Source of the DNA: JANQIO01 sp965229625
GTDB taxonomy: Bacteria > Pseudomonadota > Gammaproteobacteria > Pseudomonadales > Halieaceae
Assembly (NCBI GenBank): GCA_965229625.1
Contig: CBDDJJ010000002.1
Span: forward strand, 868,001-932,000
Direction of reading: 5' to 3'
Length of the DNA: 64,000 nucleotides
In this document: in pieces, positions 33,462-43,260 of the stretch
How positions within the stretch are numbered: position 1 is the stretch's first letter
How the letters are laid out: each line of letters starts with the position of its first letter
Translations under genes and position numbers: made by a program
The notes under the pieces: model-generated
Told to the model about the DNA's origin: nothing
Seen by the model: the letters and a program-made list of their open reading frames with translations, nothing else
The model's database searches: none

Positions 33462-34709
33462 CTAGCCATTCCGGCTGGCCGAGTTCAGCTCTGCCTGCAG
33501 TTGCTCGAAGCGCCACAGGTCGTTGGTGCTGGAGTGCTCCCTGGCCTGTTCCAGGTTGCGGGTAGCTTTGTCGTATTCCCCCAGCCGAATCTGGGCCTTG
33601 GCGAGACCATAGTAGAACAGGCGCTCATCCTCCTTGCGCGAGATGGCATCCTTGAAATGCTCCAGCGCCCGCTCCAGGTCCCCCTGCTCCAACATCGCCT
33701 CGCCCATGGAATAGTGATAGTAAGGGTTGCGCTTGCGGCGGGCGGCCGTCTGGGCTGCCAGCGTGTCCGCTTTCTCGACTTCACCAGTACGCCGATAGAC
33801 GCGCTCCAGGTTGACGGTAGCCGTCTCCGCATCCCGATCCAGGCTGAGGGCGGCAAGGTAGGCCTGGAGTGCCGCATCAGTATTCCCGGCGCGGGACAAA
33901 ATGACGCCCAGGTTGCTCCAGGCGGTGACCGATTGATCGTCCATCACGATCGCCGTTCTACCGTAAGCCAGCGCCGCATCACTGTCGCCCGACAGGAGCG
34001 CTTCCACGCTGCGGTTACTGTAGTAGAGCGCCAGGGCCTGCTGGTCACTGATGGTGCGGGTGCGGTAGGAATCCACGGCGATGGCAGGGTTCAGGTCCAC
34101 CACGTAGCCGCGGTGCAGCTTGTCCCAGTCAATGCGATGGATGCGGGTGCCGGTCTGCCAGACTTGTCCCTGAAGAGCCGCCTCTTCGCTGTCGGTCAGG
34201 TTGCGCTTCAGCATGCCGGTGACGTTGATGTGCTGGCTCACCACAAAAGTATTGCTGCTCATGTTCCATTGTGGCGGCGAATCTACCAACTGGAATTCGG
34301 CGGGCACATTCACGTAGCGCGCGGCCGCCACGAACATATTGGAAAACGAGAAACAGTTGATTCGGCCGCCTGCATCCAGTTTGTCCAGGGGGGCGGTATA
34401 GCCCGGGTCATAGCTGTAACGAGGCTGGAAGTCCTCGAAAGCCCATCGACGAAGGGCCCGGTAGCGATCCTCCTCGTGCGGTATCGGGCGGATTTCTCGA
34501 TCCAGGTAGTCCCGAACTTCCGGAGGCAGCGTCAGGAATGTCTCAACCGCCCGCTGCTGTGCGCTGAGGTCCAGCGCGGCCTGGTCGCTGGCGACCAGTT
34601 CGCGCACATCCTTCACCATGGCGGCGGCAGCCGGTGAACTGGCGCCCGTCGCGCAGCCATTCAGCACAGCGGCGCCCAACAGGACGCATGTCAGGGTGGT
34701 AGTGTGCAT
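33462..34709 (-). CDS. TPR lipoprotein with transglutaminase-like domain
   Basis: The start at 34709 has a GAGGGG site and gives a 415-residue lipoprotein (lipobox LNGC, Cys19). Residues about 85-190 resemble a transglutaminase-like core, with the catalytic Cys in INCFSFSNMFVAAAR and a following His-containing strand (VVSQHINV). The C-terminal half (about 230-410) is a run of TPR helices (AWSNLGVILSRAGNTDAAL, YHYSMGEAMLEQGDLERALEHF and others). It is probably a periplasmic scaffolding or peptidase-like protein; the exact family is not recognised. Confidence 0.75.
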   Translation of the reverse strand: MHTTTLTCVLLGAAVLNGCATGASSPAAAAMVKDVRELVASDQAALDLSAQQRAVETFLTLPPEVRDYLDREIRPIPHEEDRYRALRRWAFEDFQPRYSYDPGYTAPLDKLDAGGRINCFSFSNMFVAAARYVNVPAEFQLVDSPPQWNMSSNTFVVSQHINVTGMLKRNLTDSEEAALQGQVWQTGTRIHRIDWDKLHRGYVVDLNPAIAVDSYRTRTISDQQALALYYSNRSVEALLSGDSDAALAYGRTAIVMDDQSVTAWSNLGVILSRAGNTDAALQAYLAALSLDRDAETATVNLERVYRRTGEVEKADTLAAQTAARRKRNPYYHYSMGEAMLEQGDLERALEHFKDAISRKEDERLFYYGLAKAQIRLGEYDKATRNLEQAREHSSTNDLWRFEQLQAELNSASRNG

Positions 34710-34875
34710 GGGGACCCCTCCCCGGCAATAAGCCGTTTGTTGCGTGTTGCTCTCCCGTCCACGTCCTGTGTTATACCTCATGGACCGCCGCTGCTCGGCG
34801 TCCTTCCAGGCTTTGTTCAGCTTAGTTCACCCTGGGGATTGTTGCGCCCCGCCATGTCATGCTGGTCGCAGTTGT

Positions 34876-34897
34876 CGGCCGGTGTAAACTCCGGCCG
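34876..34897. terminator. GC-rich hairpin between two minus-strand genes
   Basis: CGGCCGG (34876-34882) and CCGGCCG (34891-34897) form a 7-bp stem with an 8-base loop, 23 bases beyond the end of the secreted-protein gene. There is no T-tract. Confidence 0.4.
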
Positions 34898-34920
34898 GGT
34901 CGAGCCACAGTCAAATCTGC

Positions 34921-35517
34921 TTACTCCGAGATATCCGCCAGCCCCCGTGACCGGGAATCGGTCGGAAACGCGTCGCTGGCGGGCACCGCTGCTGGCTCAC
35001 CGCGAAAGCGGCAACGCCCGGTATAGGCCACCACCGCATCACCGGCTGGCGTTAGAGTGCCATCGCCACTCACATTCAATTCACACCTGACTCTCGGCCC
35101 GGCAATAGGCTCGTTCAGGTAGATTTCACCCACTGTCTCCCCTGTGGCCAGATTCACCTCGAAGCGGAACCACTCATCGTGAATCATCACCGGCTCGGAA
35201 CCCAGGACAGTGCCGGAGAAGACCTGGTTGCCCGTATTGACCAGGGTGCCCGCAGCAAAGTCGAAAGTGGACACCGGGTGATAGAGCACGCGGCCCTCGA
35301 GATCACCCTGCAACTCAACGATATCGGTACTGCGTTGTATGAAGCCGGTCTCGGTCGGCGACTGCGAGTACACCTTGGCTGTCGAGAAGTAGTGGACACC
35401 CGTGCCGGACACTGGCTGCCATTGCTCGTCATTGCCGGTATTGGGTGCCTGCCCGTAGCATTCGACGGTCGCGGCCAGGGCGATAGCGGATACGGCTGCT
35501 GCAATACGTGATTTCAT
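34921..35517 (-). CDS. Hypothetical secreted beta-rich protein
   Basis: The start at 35517 has an AGGAGG site and gives 198 residues with a signal peptide (MKSRIAAAVSAIALAATVECYGQ). The mature part is beta-rich, with repeated short strands (GRVLYHPVSTFDFAAGTLVN, EWFRFEVNLATGETVGEIYLN) and two cysteines in VRCELN and TGRCRF. I do not recognise it. It is divergent from the HTH/TolB/TPR regulator gene with about 125 bases between, so regulation by that protein is possible. Confidence 0.6.
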   Translation of the reverse strand: MKSRIAAAVSAIALAATVECYGQAPNTGNDEQWQPVSGTGVHYFSTAKVYSQSPTETGFIQRSTDIVELQGDLEGRVLYHPVSTFDFAAGTLVNTGNQVFSGTVLGSEPVMIHDEWFRFEVNLATGETVGEIYLNEPIAGPRVRCELNVSGDGTLTPAGDAVVAYTGRCRFRGEPAAVPASDAFPTDSRSRGLADISE

Positions 35518-35641
35518 GATTTGCCTCCTCTGGCGTTGATCAAACTCACGAATCCAGACTAGGTTTGCGGCCGCTGGCCACTCAATCCGCAAAGCGGGCC
35601 GTGGCTGGCTTTGGCCACCTTTGTCCCTCTACACTCATGCC

Positions 35642-37279
35642 ATGTCGCAGAAAACTGACCCTGACCGGCTGGATTCCTGGAAAGCCATCGCCAACTACCT
35701 GAATCGCAGCGTGCGCACGGTGCGCCGCTGGGAAGGTGCGGAAGCGCTGCCCGTGCATCGGCATATGCACCAGTCACAGGGCAGCGTCTACGCGTTTCGC
35801 AAGGAGCTTGACGCCTGGCGAGAGCAGCGCAGCCAGGCGCAGCAGCCAGCCCCGGCACCGATTCGCAAAGCTTCCACGCAGCCGGACCGGGACTCCCTGG
35901 CGGTACTGCCATTCAGCTTTGTTGGCGCCGACCCCGGCGAGGCCTACGTCGCCGACGGATTCAGTGACGAGATCATCGCCGACCTGTCGCGCCTGCGCTC
36001 ACTGCGGGTGATTTCCCGCACCTCATCGATGTCACTCAAGGGCAACACCGACGATGCCATCACCCTGGGCAAGTCGCTGGGTGTCGGCTATCTGCTGGAA
36101 GGTACGGTACGCAGCAGCGGTACCCGTTTGCGGGTATCAGTGAGCCTGATCGATGCCGCCAGCGATCAACGTGTCTGGGGGGAGAAGTTCGACGGCAACC
36201 TGGAGGATGCCTTTGAAATCCAGGAGCGTATTGCACGCCGGGTGGTGGATGCGCTGGAGATCACCCTGTCACCGCGGGAAGAGCAGCAGCTGTCCAGCCG
36301 CGACTTTGACAATTTCGAAGCCTGGCAATGTGTTCTGCAGGCGCGGCAGTCCTCGCTGCGCTGGCGCAAGGACGCTATCGACCATGCTATTGAACTGCTG
36401 CGCCAGGGGCTGGCGATCGCCGGGGACAGTGTCGAACTGCATGCCACGCTCGGCCGCACCTGGCTGCAGTATCGCGAGGCGGGACTGGATACCAGCGATA
36501 CTCCCCTGGAGGAAGCAGAAAAATGCGCGGCACGGGTGCAGGACCTGGACCCGGACGCGGCCGCGGGCTTTGCACTCAGCGGCTGGCTAGCCTATGCCCG
36601 CGGCGACATCGCCGGTGCGGTAACCGATCTGCGCGCCGGCATGCAGCGCGACTGGAATAATCCCGATATGCTCAGCCTGCTCTGCAACTGTTACCTGATC
36701 TCGGGTCGGGTAGCACTGGCCAGGCCGCTGATCGAGCAAGTCCTGAGCATTGATCCGCTCACACCGCTTAACCGGTGCATGCCGGGGTGGGCAGCGGTAT
36801 TGGAAGGCGACCTTGCCGGCGCCGTGCAACCCTACCGCGACATGTTTGAAATGGACCCGGGCAACCCGGTCGGGCGCCTGTTCTACCTCTGGGTCATGGT
36901 GTTGAACGGCGATGCAGGCCGCGTCCGGGAACTGGAGGCGGGCTTTTCCGAGGCGATGCGCGCGACGCTGCCTGGCCAACTCGCCGGCCTGCTGGCCACT
37001 GCGCTGACCTCCCCGGGAGAATTTGCTGCCCTGCCGCAACCGATGCCAGAGGTGCTGCCGCCCACTGACATGTTCCCGCGCCTGCTGGCCCAGGCCAACG
37101 CGCTGGCAGGCCAGCCAGAACCCGCGACACGCTGGCTTGAGCAGGCGGTGTCCCTGGGTTTCATCAACTATCCCTACCTCAGCCGGCACGACCCCCTGCT
37201 CACCAGGCTGCTGGGGTATGACCCCTACGACACCCTGCTGGAATCGGTGCGGCAGCGCTGGGAATCCTTCGACGCCTGA
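35642..37279 (+). CDS. HTH-TolB-like-TPR transcriptional regulator
   Basis: The 545-residue protein begins with an excisionase/MerR-like DNA-binding segment (SWKAIANYLNRSVRTVRRWE, about residues 13-32). This is followed by a FlgO/TolB_N-like domain (SLAVLPFSFVG...VADGFSDEIIADLSRLRSLRVISRTSSM, about 87-200) and a C-terminal set of TPR-like helices. This arrangement is common among soluble CadC-like or adenylate-cyclase-associated regulators in marine gammaproteobacteria and bacteroidetes. The signal sensed is unknown. It may control the divergent secreted-protein gene. Confidence 0.8.
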   Translation: MSQKTDPDRLDSWKAIANYLNRSVRTVRRWEGAEALPVHRHMHQSQGSVYAFRKELDAWREQRSQAQQPAPAPIRKASTQPDRDSLAVLPFSFVGADPGEAYVADGFSDEIIADLSRLRSLRVISRTSSMSLKGNTDDAITLGKSLGVGYLLEGTVRSSGTRLRVSVSLIDAASDQRVWGEKFDGNLEDAFEIQERIARRVVDALEITLSPREEQQLSSRDFDNFEAWQCVLQARQSSLRWRKDAIDHAIELLRQGLAIAGDSVELHATLGRTWLQYREAGLDTSDTPLEEAEKCAARVQDLDPDAAAGFALSGWLAYARGDIAGAVTDLRAGMQRDWNNPDMLSLLCNCYLISGRVALARPLIEQVLSIDPLTPLNRCMPGWAAVLEGDLAGAVQPYRDMFEMDPGNPVGRLFYLWVMVLNGDAGRVRELEAGFSEAMRATLPGQLAGLLATALTSPGEFAALPQPMPEVLPPTDMFPRLLAQANALAGQPEPATRWLEQAVSLGFINYPYLSRHDPLLTRLLGYDPYDTLLESVRQRWESFDA

Positions 37280-37391
37280 CGCGCACCACGCCCCTCTGCC
37301 ATTCGGCACAGGCCAGCCAGTCATTGCACAGAAGCCGGACAGCCGGGCGGGCGATCGGTATCGGCACTTGCAATTTCATCCAGACCTTATA

Positions 37392-37407
37392 CTGTACATA
37401 TATACAG
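37392..37407 (+). promoter_or_regulatory. LexA box ahead of dnaE2
   Basis: CTGTACATATATACAG is a perfect CTGT-N8-ACAG LexA operator 60 bases before the dnaE2 ATG, so dnaE2 has its own SOS control, separate from imuA-imuB. Confidence 0.9.
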
Positions 37408-37467
37408 TAATTTAAAGTCGCCCAACTATCCCCTCGCACAACACCGGCCACCACCAGGACAGTACTC

Positions 37468-40400
37468 ATGTACGCCGAACTGCACTGCCTGAGCAACTTC
37501 AGCTTTCAGCGGGGGGCTTCCCACCCCCGCGAACTGGTGCTGCGTGCGGCAGAGCTGGGCTACAGCGCCATTGCCATCACCGATGAGTGCTCCCTGGCCG
37601 GTGTGGTCAAGGCCCACGTGGCCGCCAGGGAGGTGGGTATCCAGCTCATCATCGGCAGTGAGTTCAATCTCTCCGAGGGCATTCGCCTGGTGGCCCTGGC
37701 ACCGACGCGGGCAGCCTACTCGGAACTGTCGGGCCTGATCAGCCTGGCGCGGCGGCGCAGCCCCAAGGGTGAATACCGGGTGGCACTGCGGGACGTGATC
37801 TTTCACCTGAAGCGCTGTCTGCTGATCTGGCTACCCGAGGACAGTGACGACAACAGCCGCGCCTACGGCGCCCAGCTCAGGCGTCTTTGCAAGGAACGGC
37901 TGTGGCTGGGCGTTCACCACCTGCGCCGGGCCGGCGAGCGGCAGCGCTACCTGAAACTGCTGGCCATGGCCCGGGCACTGGATATACCCATGCTGGCCTG
38001 CGGCGATGTGCAGATGCATCACCCGCGCCGCAAGCGCCTGCACGATGTACTCACCGCCATTCGCTTCAATACCAGCATCCAGCAGCTGGGCAGGAAACGC
38101 CTGGGCAACAGCCAGCAACATCTCAGGAGCCTGGACCAGCTTCGGCAGCTCTACCCCGCCTCACTGCTGACCCGCACCCTGGCTGTGGCAGAGCGCTGCC
38201 GTTTCAGCCTCGATGAGTTGCGCTACGAGTACCCCGAGGAAGTGGTGCCCGAGGGTCACGACCCCGGCAGCTGGTTGCGCAAGCTGGTGACCGACGGCTG
38301 CCTGGCGCGCTGGCCCGGCGGCCCAGGAGCAGAAGTACTGCAACGCATCGAGGATGAACTGGCCCTGATCGAGGAGCTCAATTACGAGTACTACTTCCTT
38401 ACCGTTTACGACCTGGTGCAGTTTGCCCGGTCCCGCAACATCCTCTGCCAGGGTCGCGGCTCGGCAGCCAACTCGGTGGTGTGTTACTGCCTGCACATTA
38501 CCGAGGTATCACCGGACCAGGTGTCGCTGCTGTTCGAGCGCTTCATTTCAAGGGAGCGGGACGAACCGCCGGATATCGACGTGGATTTCGAGCACGAGCG
38601 CCGCGAGGAAGTCATCCAGTACATCTACCGCAAGTACAGCCGCAAGCGGGCCGCCCTCGCGGCCACCCTGGTGACCTACCGCTCCCGCAGTGCGGTGCGC
38701 GATGTCGGCAAAGCCCTGGGGCTGGACCCGGTGCTGGTAGACGACCTGGCCAAGAGCCTCGCCTGGTGGGACCGCCGCAAAGACCTGGAGAACCGCTTTG
38801 CCGAACAGGGTATCGGCGCCGGCACCCGCAGCGCACAACAGTTCTACGACCTGGTGCAGGAGATTCACGGCTTCCCCCGCCACCTCTCCCAGCACGTGGG
38901 CGGTTTCGTGATCACCCGCAGCCCCATCTCCACCCTGGTGCCGGTGGAAAACGCCAGCATGGCAGACCGCACTGTGATCCAGTGGGACAAGGAAGATATC
39001 GAGGCCCTGGGACTGCTAAAGGTCGACGTGCTGGCGCTGGGCATGCTGTCGGCGATCCGCAAGAGCCTGGAGCTGGTACACCGCTACCAGCCCCGCATCC
39101 GCCGCATCCAGGACCTGCCCAGGGAAGACCCGGCCACTTACCGCATGCTGCAAACCGCCGATAGCATCGGCGTGTTCCAGATCGAGTCGCGGGCGCAGAT
39201 GTCGATGCTGCCGCGCATGAAGCCCGCCTGCTTCTACGACCTGGTCATCGAGATTGCCATCGTTCGCCCCGGCCCCATCCAGGGTGACATGGTGCACCCC
39301 TACCTGCGGCGCCGGCAGGGCCAGGAACCGGTCACCTACCCCAACGCCGAGATCAAGGCGGTGCTGGAGCGCACCCTGGGTGTGCCCATCTTCCAGGAGC
39401 AGGCCATCAAGCTGGCCATGGTGGCCGCCGGGTTCAGCGGCGGCGAGGCCGACCAGTTACGGCGCGCCATGGCGAGCTGGGGCAAGAACGGCAACCTCAT
39501 GCACTTCGAAGACAAGCTGGTGCAGGGGATGCTGGCACGCGGCTATGACGAAGCGTTCGCGAAGCGGCTGTTCAGCCAGATCAAGGGTTTTGGCGGTTAC
39601 GGTTTCCCGGAGTCCCACTCGGCGAGCTTTGCCCTGCTGGCCTATGTCTCGGCCTGGCTCAAGTGCCATCACCCGGGGGCGTTTTACTGCGGCCTGCTGA
39701 ACAGCCAGCCCATGGGGTTCTACTCACCTTCGCAACTGGTGCAGGACGCCCGTCGCCACCGTGTGACTGTGCTGCCGATTGATGTGAACCACAGCCACTG
39801 GGACCACCAATTGCTGGACGACAGCCAGCACTCATTGCTGTTGGGCTTCCGCCTGGTCAAGGGCCTGAGCCGCGAGGGTGCCGAGCGCATCGTCACCGAA
39901 GCAGAGCGGCAGACCTTTACCAATGTCAGCGACCTGCGGCGCCGGGCCCGGCTCGACAAGCGCGACATGGAAGCCCTGGCAGATGCCGGCGCCCTGGCCA
40001 GCCTCTCCGGTCACCGCCACCAGGCCCAGTGGCAGATCATGGCCCTGGAGGCGCACCGGCCACTGCTGGAAAACGAACAGCGCCAACCTTCCCGCTACTT
40101 TGATGATGCGATTGAACTGCGTGCGCCAGGCGTGGCGGAGGAAGTGCTGGCCGACTACCGCAGCACCGGTTTGAGCCTGCGCCCCCATCCCATGAGTCTG
40201 CTGCGCCACAGCCACCCCTTCAACCGCTGCAAGCGCCACGCCGACCTGCTGGAAGTAGGTAACAACCGCTTTATCCGCATTGCCGGGTTGGTGACCGGGC
40301 GCCAGCGTCCGGGCACCGCCTCCGGGGTATTGTTCCTGACCCTGGAAGACGAGACCGGCAACAGCAACGTGGTGGTCTGGCCGCGGGTGCAGGAGCGCTT

Positions 40401-40548
40401 TCGCCAGGCCCTGATGACCTCCCAGCTACTGCTGGTAAAAGGCACCCTGGAGACCCGCGACAATGTTACCCACATCATCGCCGGAGCCCTGTTTGACTAC
40501 AGTGCCGCGCTCAGGGACCTGCACCTGAAAAGCCGGGATTTTCACTAG
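37468..40548 (+). CDS. dnaE2: Error-prone DNA polymerase DnaE2 (ImuC)
   Basis: DnaE2 is the catalytic subunit of the ImuA-ImuB-DnaE2 mutasome that copies past DNA lesions during SOS. The 1026-residue protein has an N-terminal PHP domain (YAELHCLSNFSFQRGASHP), the C-family polymerase catalytic motif PDIDVDFEH near residues 368-376, a helix-hairpin-helix region, and an OB fold at the end (FIRIAGLVTGRQRPGTASG). Length and order match DnaE2 rather than the longer replicative DnaE1. It is about 10 kb downstream of imuB with its own LexA box rather than in one operon. Confidence 0.96.
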   Translation: MYAELHCLSNFSFQRGASHPRELVLRAAELGYSAIAITDECSLAGVVKAHVAAREVGIQLIIGSEFNLSEGIRLVALAPTRAAYSELSGLISLARRRSPKGEYRVALRDVIFHLKRCLLIWLPEDSDDNSRAYGAQLRRLCKERLWLGVHHLRRAGERQRYLKLLAMARALDIPMLACGDVQMHHPRRKRLHDVLTAIRFNTSIQQLGRKRLGNSQQHLRSLDQLRQLYPASLLTRTLAVAERCRFSLDELRYEYPEEVVPEGHDPGSWLRKLVTDGCLARWPGGPGAEVLQRIEDELALIEELNYEYYFLTVYDLVQFARSRNILCQGRGSAANSVVCYCLHITEVSPDQVSLLFERFISRERDEPPDIDVDFEHERREEVIQYIYRKYSRKRAALAATLVTYRSRSAVRDVGKALGLDPVLVDDLAKSLAWWDRRKDLENRFAEQGIGAGTRSAQQFYDLVQEIHGFPRHLSQHVGGFVITRSPISTLVPVENASMADRTVIQWDKEDIEALGLLKVDVLALGMLSAIRKSLELVHRYQPRIRRIQDLPREDPATYRMLQTADSIGVFQIESRAQMSMLPRMKPACFYDLVIEIAIVRPGPIQGDMVHPYLRRRQGQEPVTYPNAEIKAVLERTLGVPIFQEQAIKLAMVAAGFSGGEADQLRRAMASWGKNGNLMHFEDKLVQGMLARGYDEAFAKRLFSQIKGFGGYGFPESHSASFALLAYVSAWLKCHHPGAFYCGLLNSQPMGFYSPSQLVQDARRHRVTVLPIDVNHSHWDHQLLDDSQHSLLLGFRLVKGLSREGAERIVTEAERQTFTNVSDLRRRARLDKRDMEALADAGALASLSGHRHQAQWQIMALEAHRPLLENEQRQPSRYFDDAIELRAPGVAEEVLADYRSTGLSLRPHPMSLLRHSHPFNRCKRHADLLEVGNNRFIRIAGLVTGRQRPGTASGVLFLTLEDETGNSNVVVWPRVQERFRQALMTSQLLLVKGTLETRDNVTHIIAGALFDYSAALRDLHLKSRDFH

Positions 40549-40576
40549 CGTTTCACGGCCTATTCGCTGTCATGGC

Positions 40577-41785
40577 CTACTGCCTGAGATCAGCGCGGGT
40601 GCGTTCCAGCAGGTCGGTGAAAATGCGGAAGCTCTCGTCAGCGGAGAGCTTTTCGTCGATCAGCATCTGGAAGGCCTCGCGTTCCAGCTTATCCAGCTCT
40701 GACAGCAGCCCGTCCCGTTCACCATCGCGGGCACGCTCGCGCACAGCCAGCACCTGCGTGTAGAACACATCGGCACGGTCCTTCTTGCGGCGGGCCCGCC
40801 AGCGCGCCGCGGCGGCCAGGCCAGTGAGCAACAGCACGCTGATGTAGACCAGCATATTGATGGTCTCGGCATAGCGCTCCAGCAGGCTCGGCTCGTCGCG
40901 TTCCAGGAATCGGCGCGCACCGGGGTGCAGTGGAAAATTCAGGTCGAGTGGATCAAAGGTCTCGTTGAGTCCGGAAAACACCGCCGGGGCAATGGCAGTA
41001 AAACGCTGTTTTTCCTCAATCAGCGTGCGGGTGAGTTCGTAGATCTGGGTTTCCGGCACCTGCTTACGGGCCACCAGCAACATATCGACCTGTAGGGTGG
41101 CAATCGGCCCTTCGTTACCCGGCAGCTTGTAGGTGTTGGCCGGTATGCGCGCGGGCTGCATGCGCGGGACCAGGTAGCCAATTCCTGACAGGTGGTCCTC
41201 ACCGTGGGCGGCATCACTTTCCAGTGACACGAGCCGGAAGCCCTCGCGATACCAGCGAGTACGGTAGGGATCGATAGGCCCGAAGTAAACAATGATGTCG
41301 GTGTCCTGATCGATGTTATCGACAATATTGAGCGCGTCCGCCGCCACCCCCTGTCGCTCGGCGGCGAGGGTCAGGAAAGTCTGCTCTGCGTTGGAGCTGT
41401 TGGCCAAGAACACCTCGGCATCCAGCAGCGGTTGCTGGCTGGGCTCAAAGTCGAAGCCCTCGCGAATGAGAAGGTGCAGCACGCTCTCGTAGGCGGGCAG
41501 CACTGCACGCACGCCCGGTTCGAAGGGCGTGCTGTTTTCAATGAGGGTCAGGTCGGCCTGGTCAGACAGCAATGCCTCCAGCGCCGACAGTCCCGGCGTG
41601 GGCCTCGCCAGTTGCATGCGCAAGCGCGAACGTTCTGCAAACACGGCCTCCATGCGCTCGGGGTCCAGTGCCTGGTAGACCAGCGGCAGGATTCGCAACT
41701 CCTCGTTGCTGTCGCCACAGGCGGTGGCAAGGAGCAGACAACCGCCCGCTATCAAAGGCTTGAGTATTTTGCGCAGAGTCGTCAT
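40577..41785 (-). CDS. TAXI-type solute-binding lipoprotein with C-terminal membrane anchor
   Basis: The ATG at 41785 gives 402 residues with a lipoprotein-like signal (LLLATACG). The body resembles TAXI/NMT1-like periplasmic binding proteins (ALLSDQADLTLIENSTPFEPGVRAVLPAYESVLHLLIREG, and later VDMLLVARKQVPE). After residue about 310 comes a membrane segment (MLVYISVLLLTGLAAAARW) and a charged coiled-coil tail. No TRAP permease is nearby. It may be a sensor-like or orphan binding protein rather than a transporter part. Confidence 0.72.
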   Translation of the reverse strand: MTTLRKILKPLIAGGCLLLATACGDSNEELRILPLVYQALDPERMEAVFAERSRLRMQLARPTPGLSALEALLSDQADLTLIENSTPFEPGVRAVLPAYESVLHLLIREGFDFEPSQQPLLDAEVFLANSSNAEQTFLTLAAERQGVAADALNIVDNIDQDTDIIVYFGPIDPYRTRWYREGFRLVSLESDAAHGEDHLSGIGYLVPRMQPARIPANTYKLPGNEGPIATLQVDMLLVARKQVPETQIYELTRTLIEEKQRFTAIAPAVFSGLNETFDPLDLNFPLHPGARRFLERDEPSLLERYAETINMLVYISVLLLTGLAAAARWRARRKKDRADVFYTQVLAVRERARDGERDGLLSELDKLEREAFQMLIDEKLSADESFRIFTDLLERTRADLRQ

Positions 41786-41919
41786 GGCGCCATGGTAAAC
41801 CAAGTTCACTACTCCCGGGCAGCGCGGAGCCTGGCGCGGCATCGCGTCATTCCGAAAACTGACTGGCAGCGAAAAGCTGCTAAGGTAATTACCCAGACAA
41901 ACGCCACGAGCAAACTCAC

Positions 41920-43260
41920 ATGACGGCCAATCCGTACCTGCAGGGCAACTTCGCCCCGATTGAAACAGAATTTACTGCGACCGACCTGCCAGTGACGGGT
42001 GAGATACCCGACGCACTGAACGGCCGCCTGTTGCGCATTGGCCCCAATCCCGTGAACGCCGTCCCGGAGCAGTACCACTGGTTCCTGGGCAACGGCATGG
42101 CCCACGGTCTGCGCCTGCGCGACGGCAAGGCCGAGTGGTACAAGGCCCGCTATGTGCGCGATGACGAGGTCACCGGGCACTTCGACTGGCCCGCAGTCAG
42201 CGGCCCCCAGCCTGCCCTGTCTATCGGTCACGGCGTCGCCAACACAAACATTATCGGCCACGCCGGCAAGACCCTGGCTATCGTTGAAGCCGGCAACCTG
42301 CCAGTGGAGCTGGATTACGACCTGGAGACCGTCGGCCGCTTTGATTTCAACGGCGGCCTGAACGGCGGCTTCAGCGCCCATCCCCACCGCGACCCCGACA
42401 GCGGTGAGTTGCACACCGCCGTCTATTCACCCATGTGGCAGCACATTCAGTACCTGCGTGTGGACGCGTCCGGCGAGGTCGTGCGCCGTGTTGACGTACC
42501 GACGCCCGGCAAGCCCATGGTGCACGACTGCATGTTCACCGAAAACTACTTCATCTTGCTTGACCTGCCCTGCACCCTGGACGAGGGCGGCATGGTTGAA
42601 GGTCTCCCCTTCCCCTACACCTGGGACCCGGATTACGGTGCGCGCGTCGGCCTGCTACCGAAGGACGGCTCGGCAGAAGATGTCAGCTGGCATGAAGTGG
42701 ACCCCTGCTACGTTTTCCATCCCATGAACGGTTACGAGGACGAACGGGGCCGGGTGGTGCTGGACGTCATCCGCCACCCTCGCATGTTCGCCAGCGACCG
42801 CCATGGCCCCAACGAGGGCCGCACTCGCCTGGACCGCTGGATCATCGACCCCGGGGCTTCCAGGGTGAGCGAGCAGTGCCTGGATGAACACCCCCAGGAA
42901 TTCCCGCGACTGGATGAGCGTCGCGCCGGCAAGTCTTACCGCTATGGTTACACCGCCGAGGTAGGCCATGGCCTGGTGACCGGCGGCCTCCGCAAGCACG
43001 ACCTGGAGGAGGGTCGCGTCAGCGTGTTTCGCCCCGAACCTCATCGCCACTGCTTTGAACCGGTATTTGTTCCTGCCAGTGACAGCGCCGCCGAAGACGA
43101 GGGCTGGATAATGGCCTACGTCCATGACGATGAGCGCAATACCAGTGATGTCATCATCCTCGATGCACAGGACATGGAAGCGGAGCCGCTGGCCACCATT
43201 TCACTTCCCCGTCGGGTGCCTTACGGCTTCCACGGCAACTGGGTGGCCGACGCGAGTTGA
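41920..43260 (+). CDS. Carotenoid cleavage oxygenase (RPE65 family)
   Basis: These non-haem iron enzymes cleave carotenoids, apocarotenoids or stilbenes. The 446-residue protein has the N-terminal IPDALNGRLLRIGPNP and WFLGNGMAHGLRLRDG signatures and spaced iron-ligand His (in SAHPHRDP, VHDCMFTENYFI, YVFHPMNGYED and near the end YGFHGNWV). Its stop overlaps the TTG start of the LysR gene by 4 bases, so the enzyme and regulator are translated together. Family diversity prevents naming the substrate. Confidence 0.9.
   Translation: MTANPYLQGNFAPIETEFTATDLPVTGEIPDALNGRLLRIGPNPVNAVPEQYHWFLGNGMAHGLRLRDGKAEWYKARYVRDDEVTGHFDWPAVSGPQPALSIGHGVANTNIIGHAGKTLAIVEAGNLPVELDYDLETVGRFDFNGGLNGGFSAHPHRDPDSGELHTAVYSPMWQHIQYLRVDASGEVVRRVDVPTPGKPMVHDCMFTENYFILLDLPCTLDEGGMVEGLPFPYTWDPDYGARVGLLPKDGSAEDVSWHEVDPCYVFHPMNGYEDERGRVVLDVIRHPRMFASDRHGPNEGRTRLDRWIIDPGASRVSEQCLDEHPQEFPRLDERRAGKSYRYGYTAEVGHGLVTGGLRKHDLEEGRVSVFRPEPHRHCFEPVFVPASDSAAEDEGWIMAYVHDDERNTSDVIILDAQDMEAEPLATISLPRRVPYGFHGNWVADAS

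Noticed and set aside
33501..34637. Long plus-strand frame opposite the TPR lipoprotein
   Set aside because: Shadow frame without a recognisable domain; the minus-strand gene has a lipobox and TPRs.
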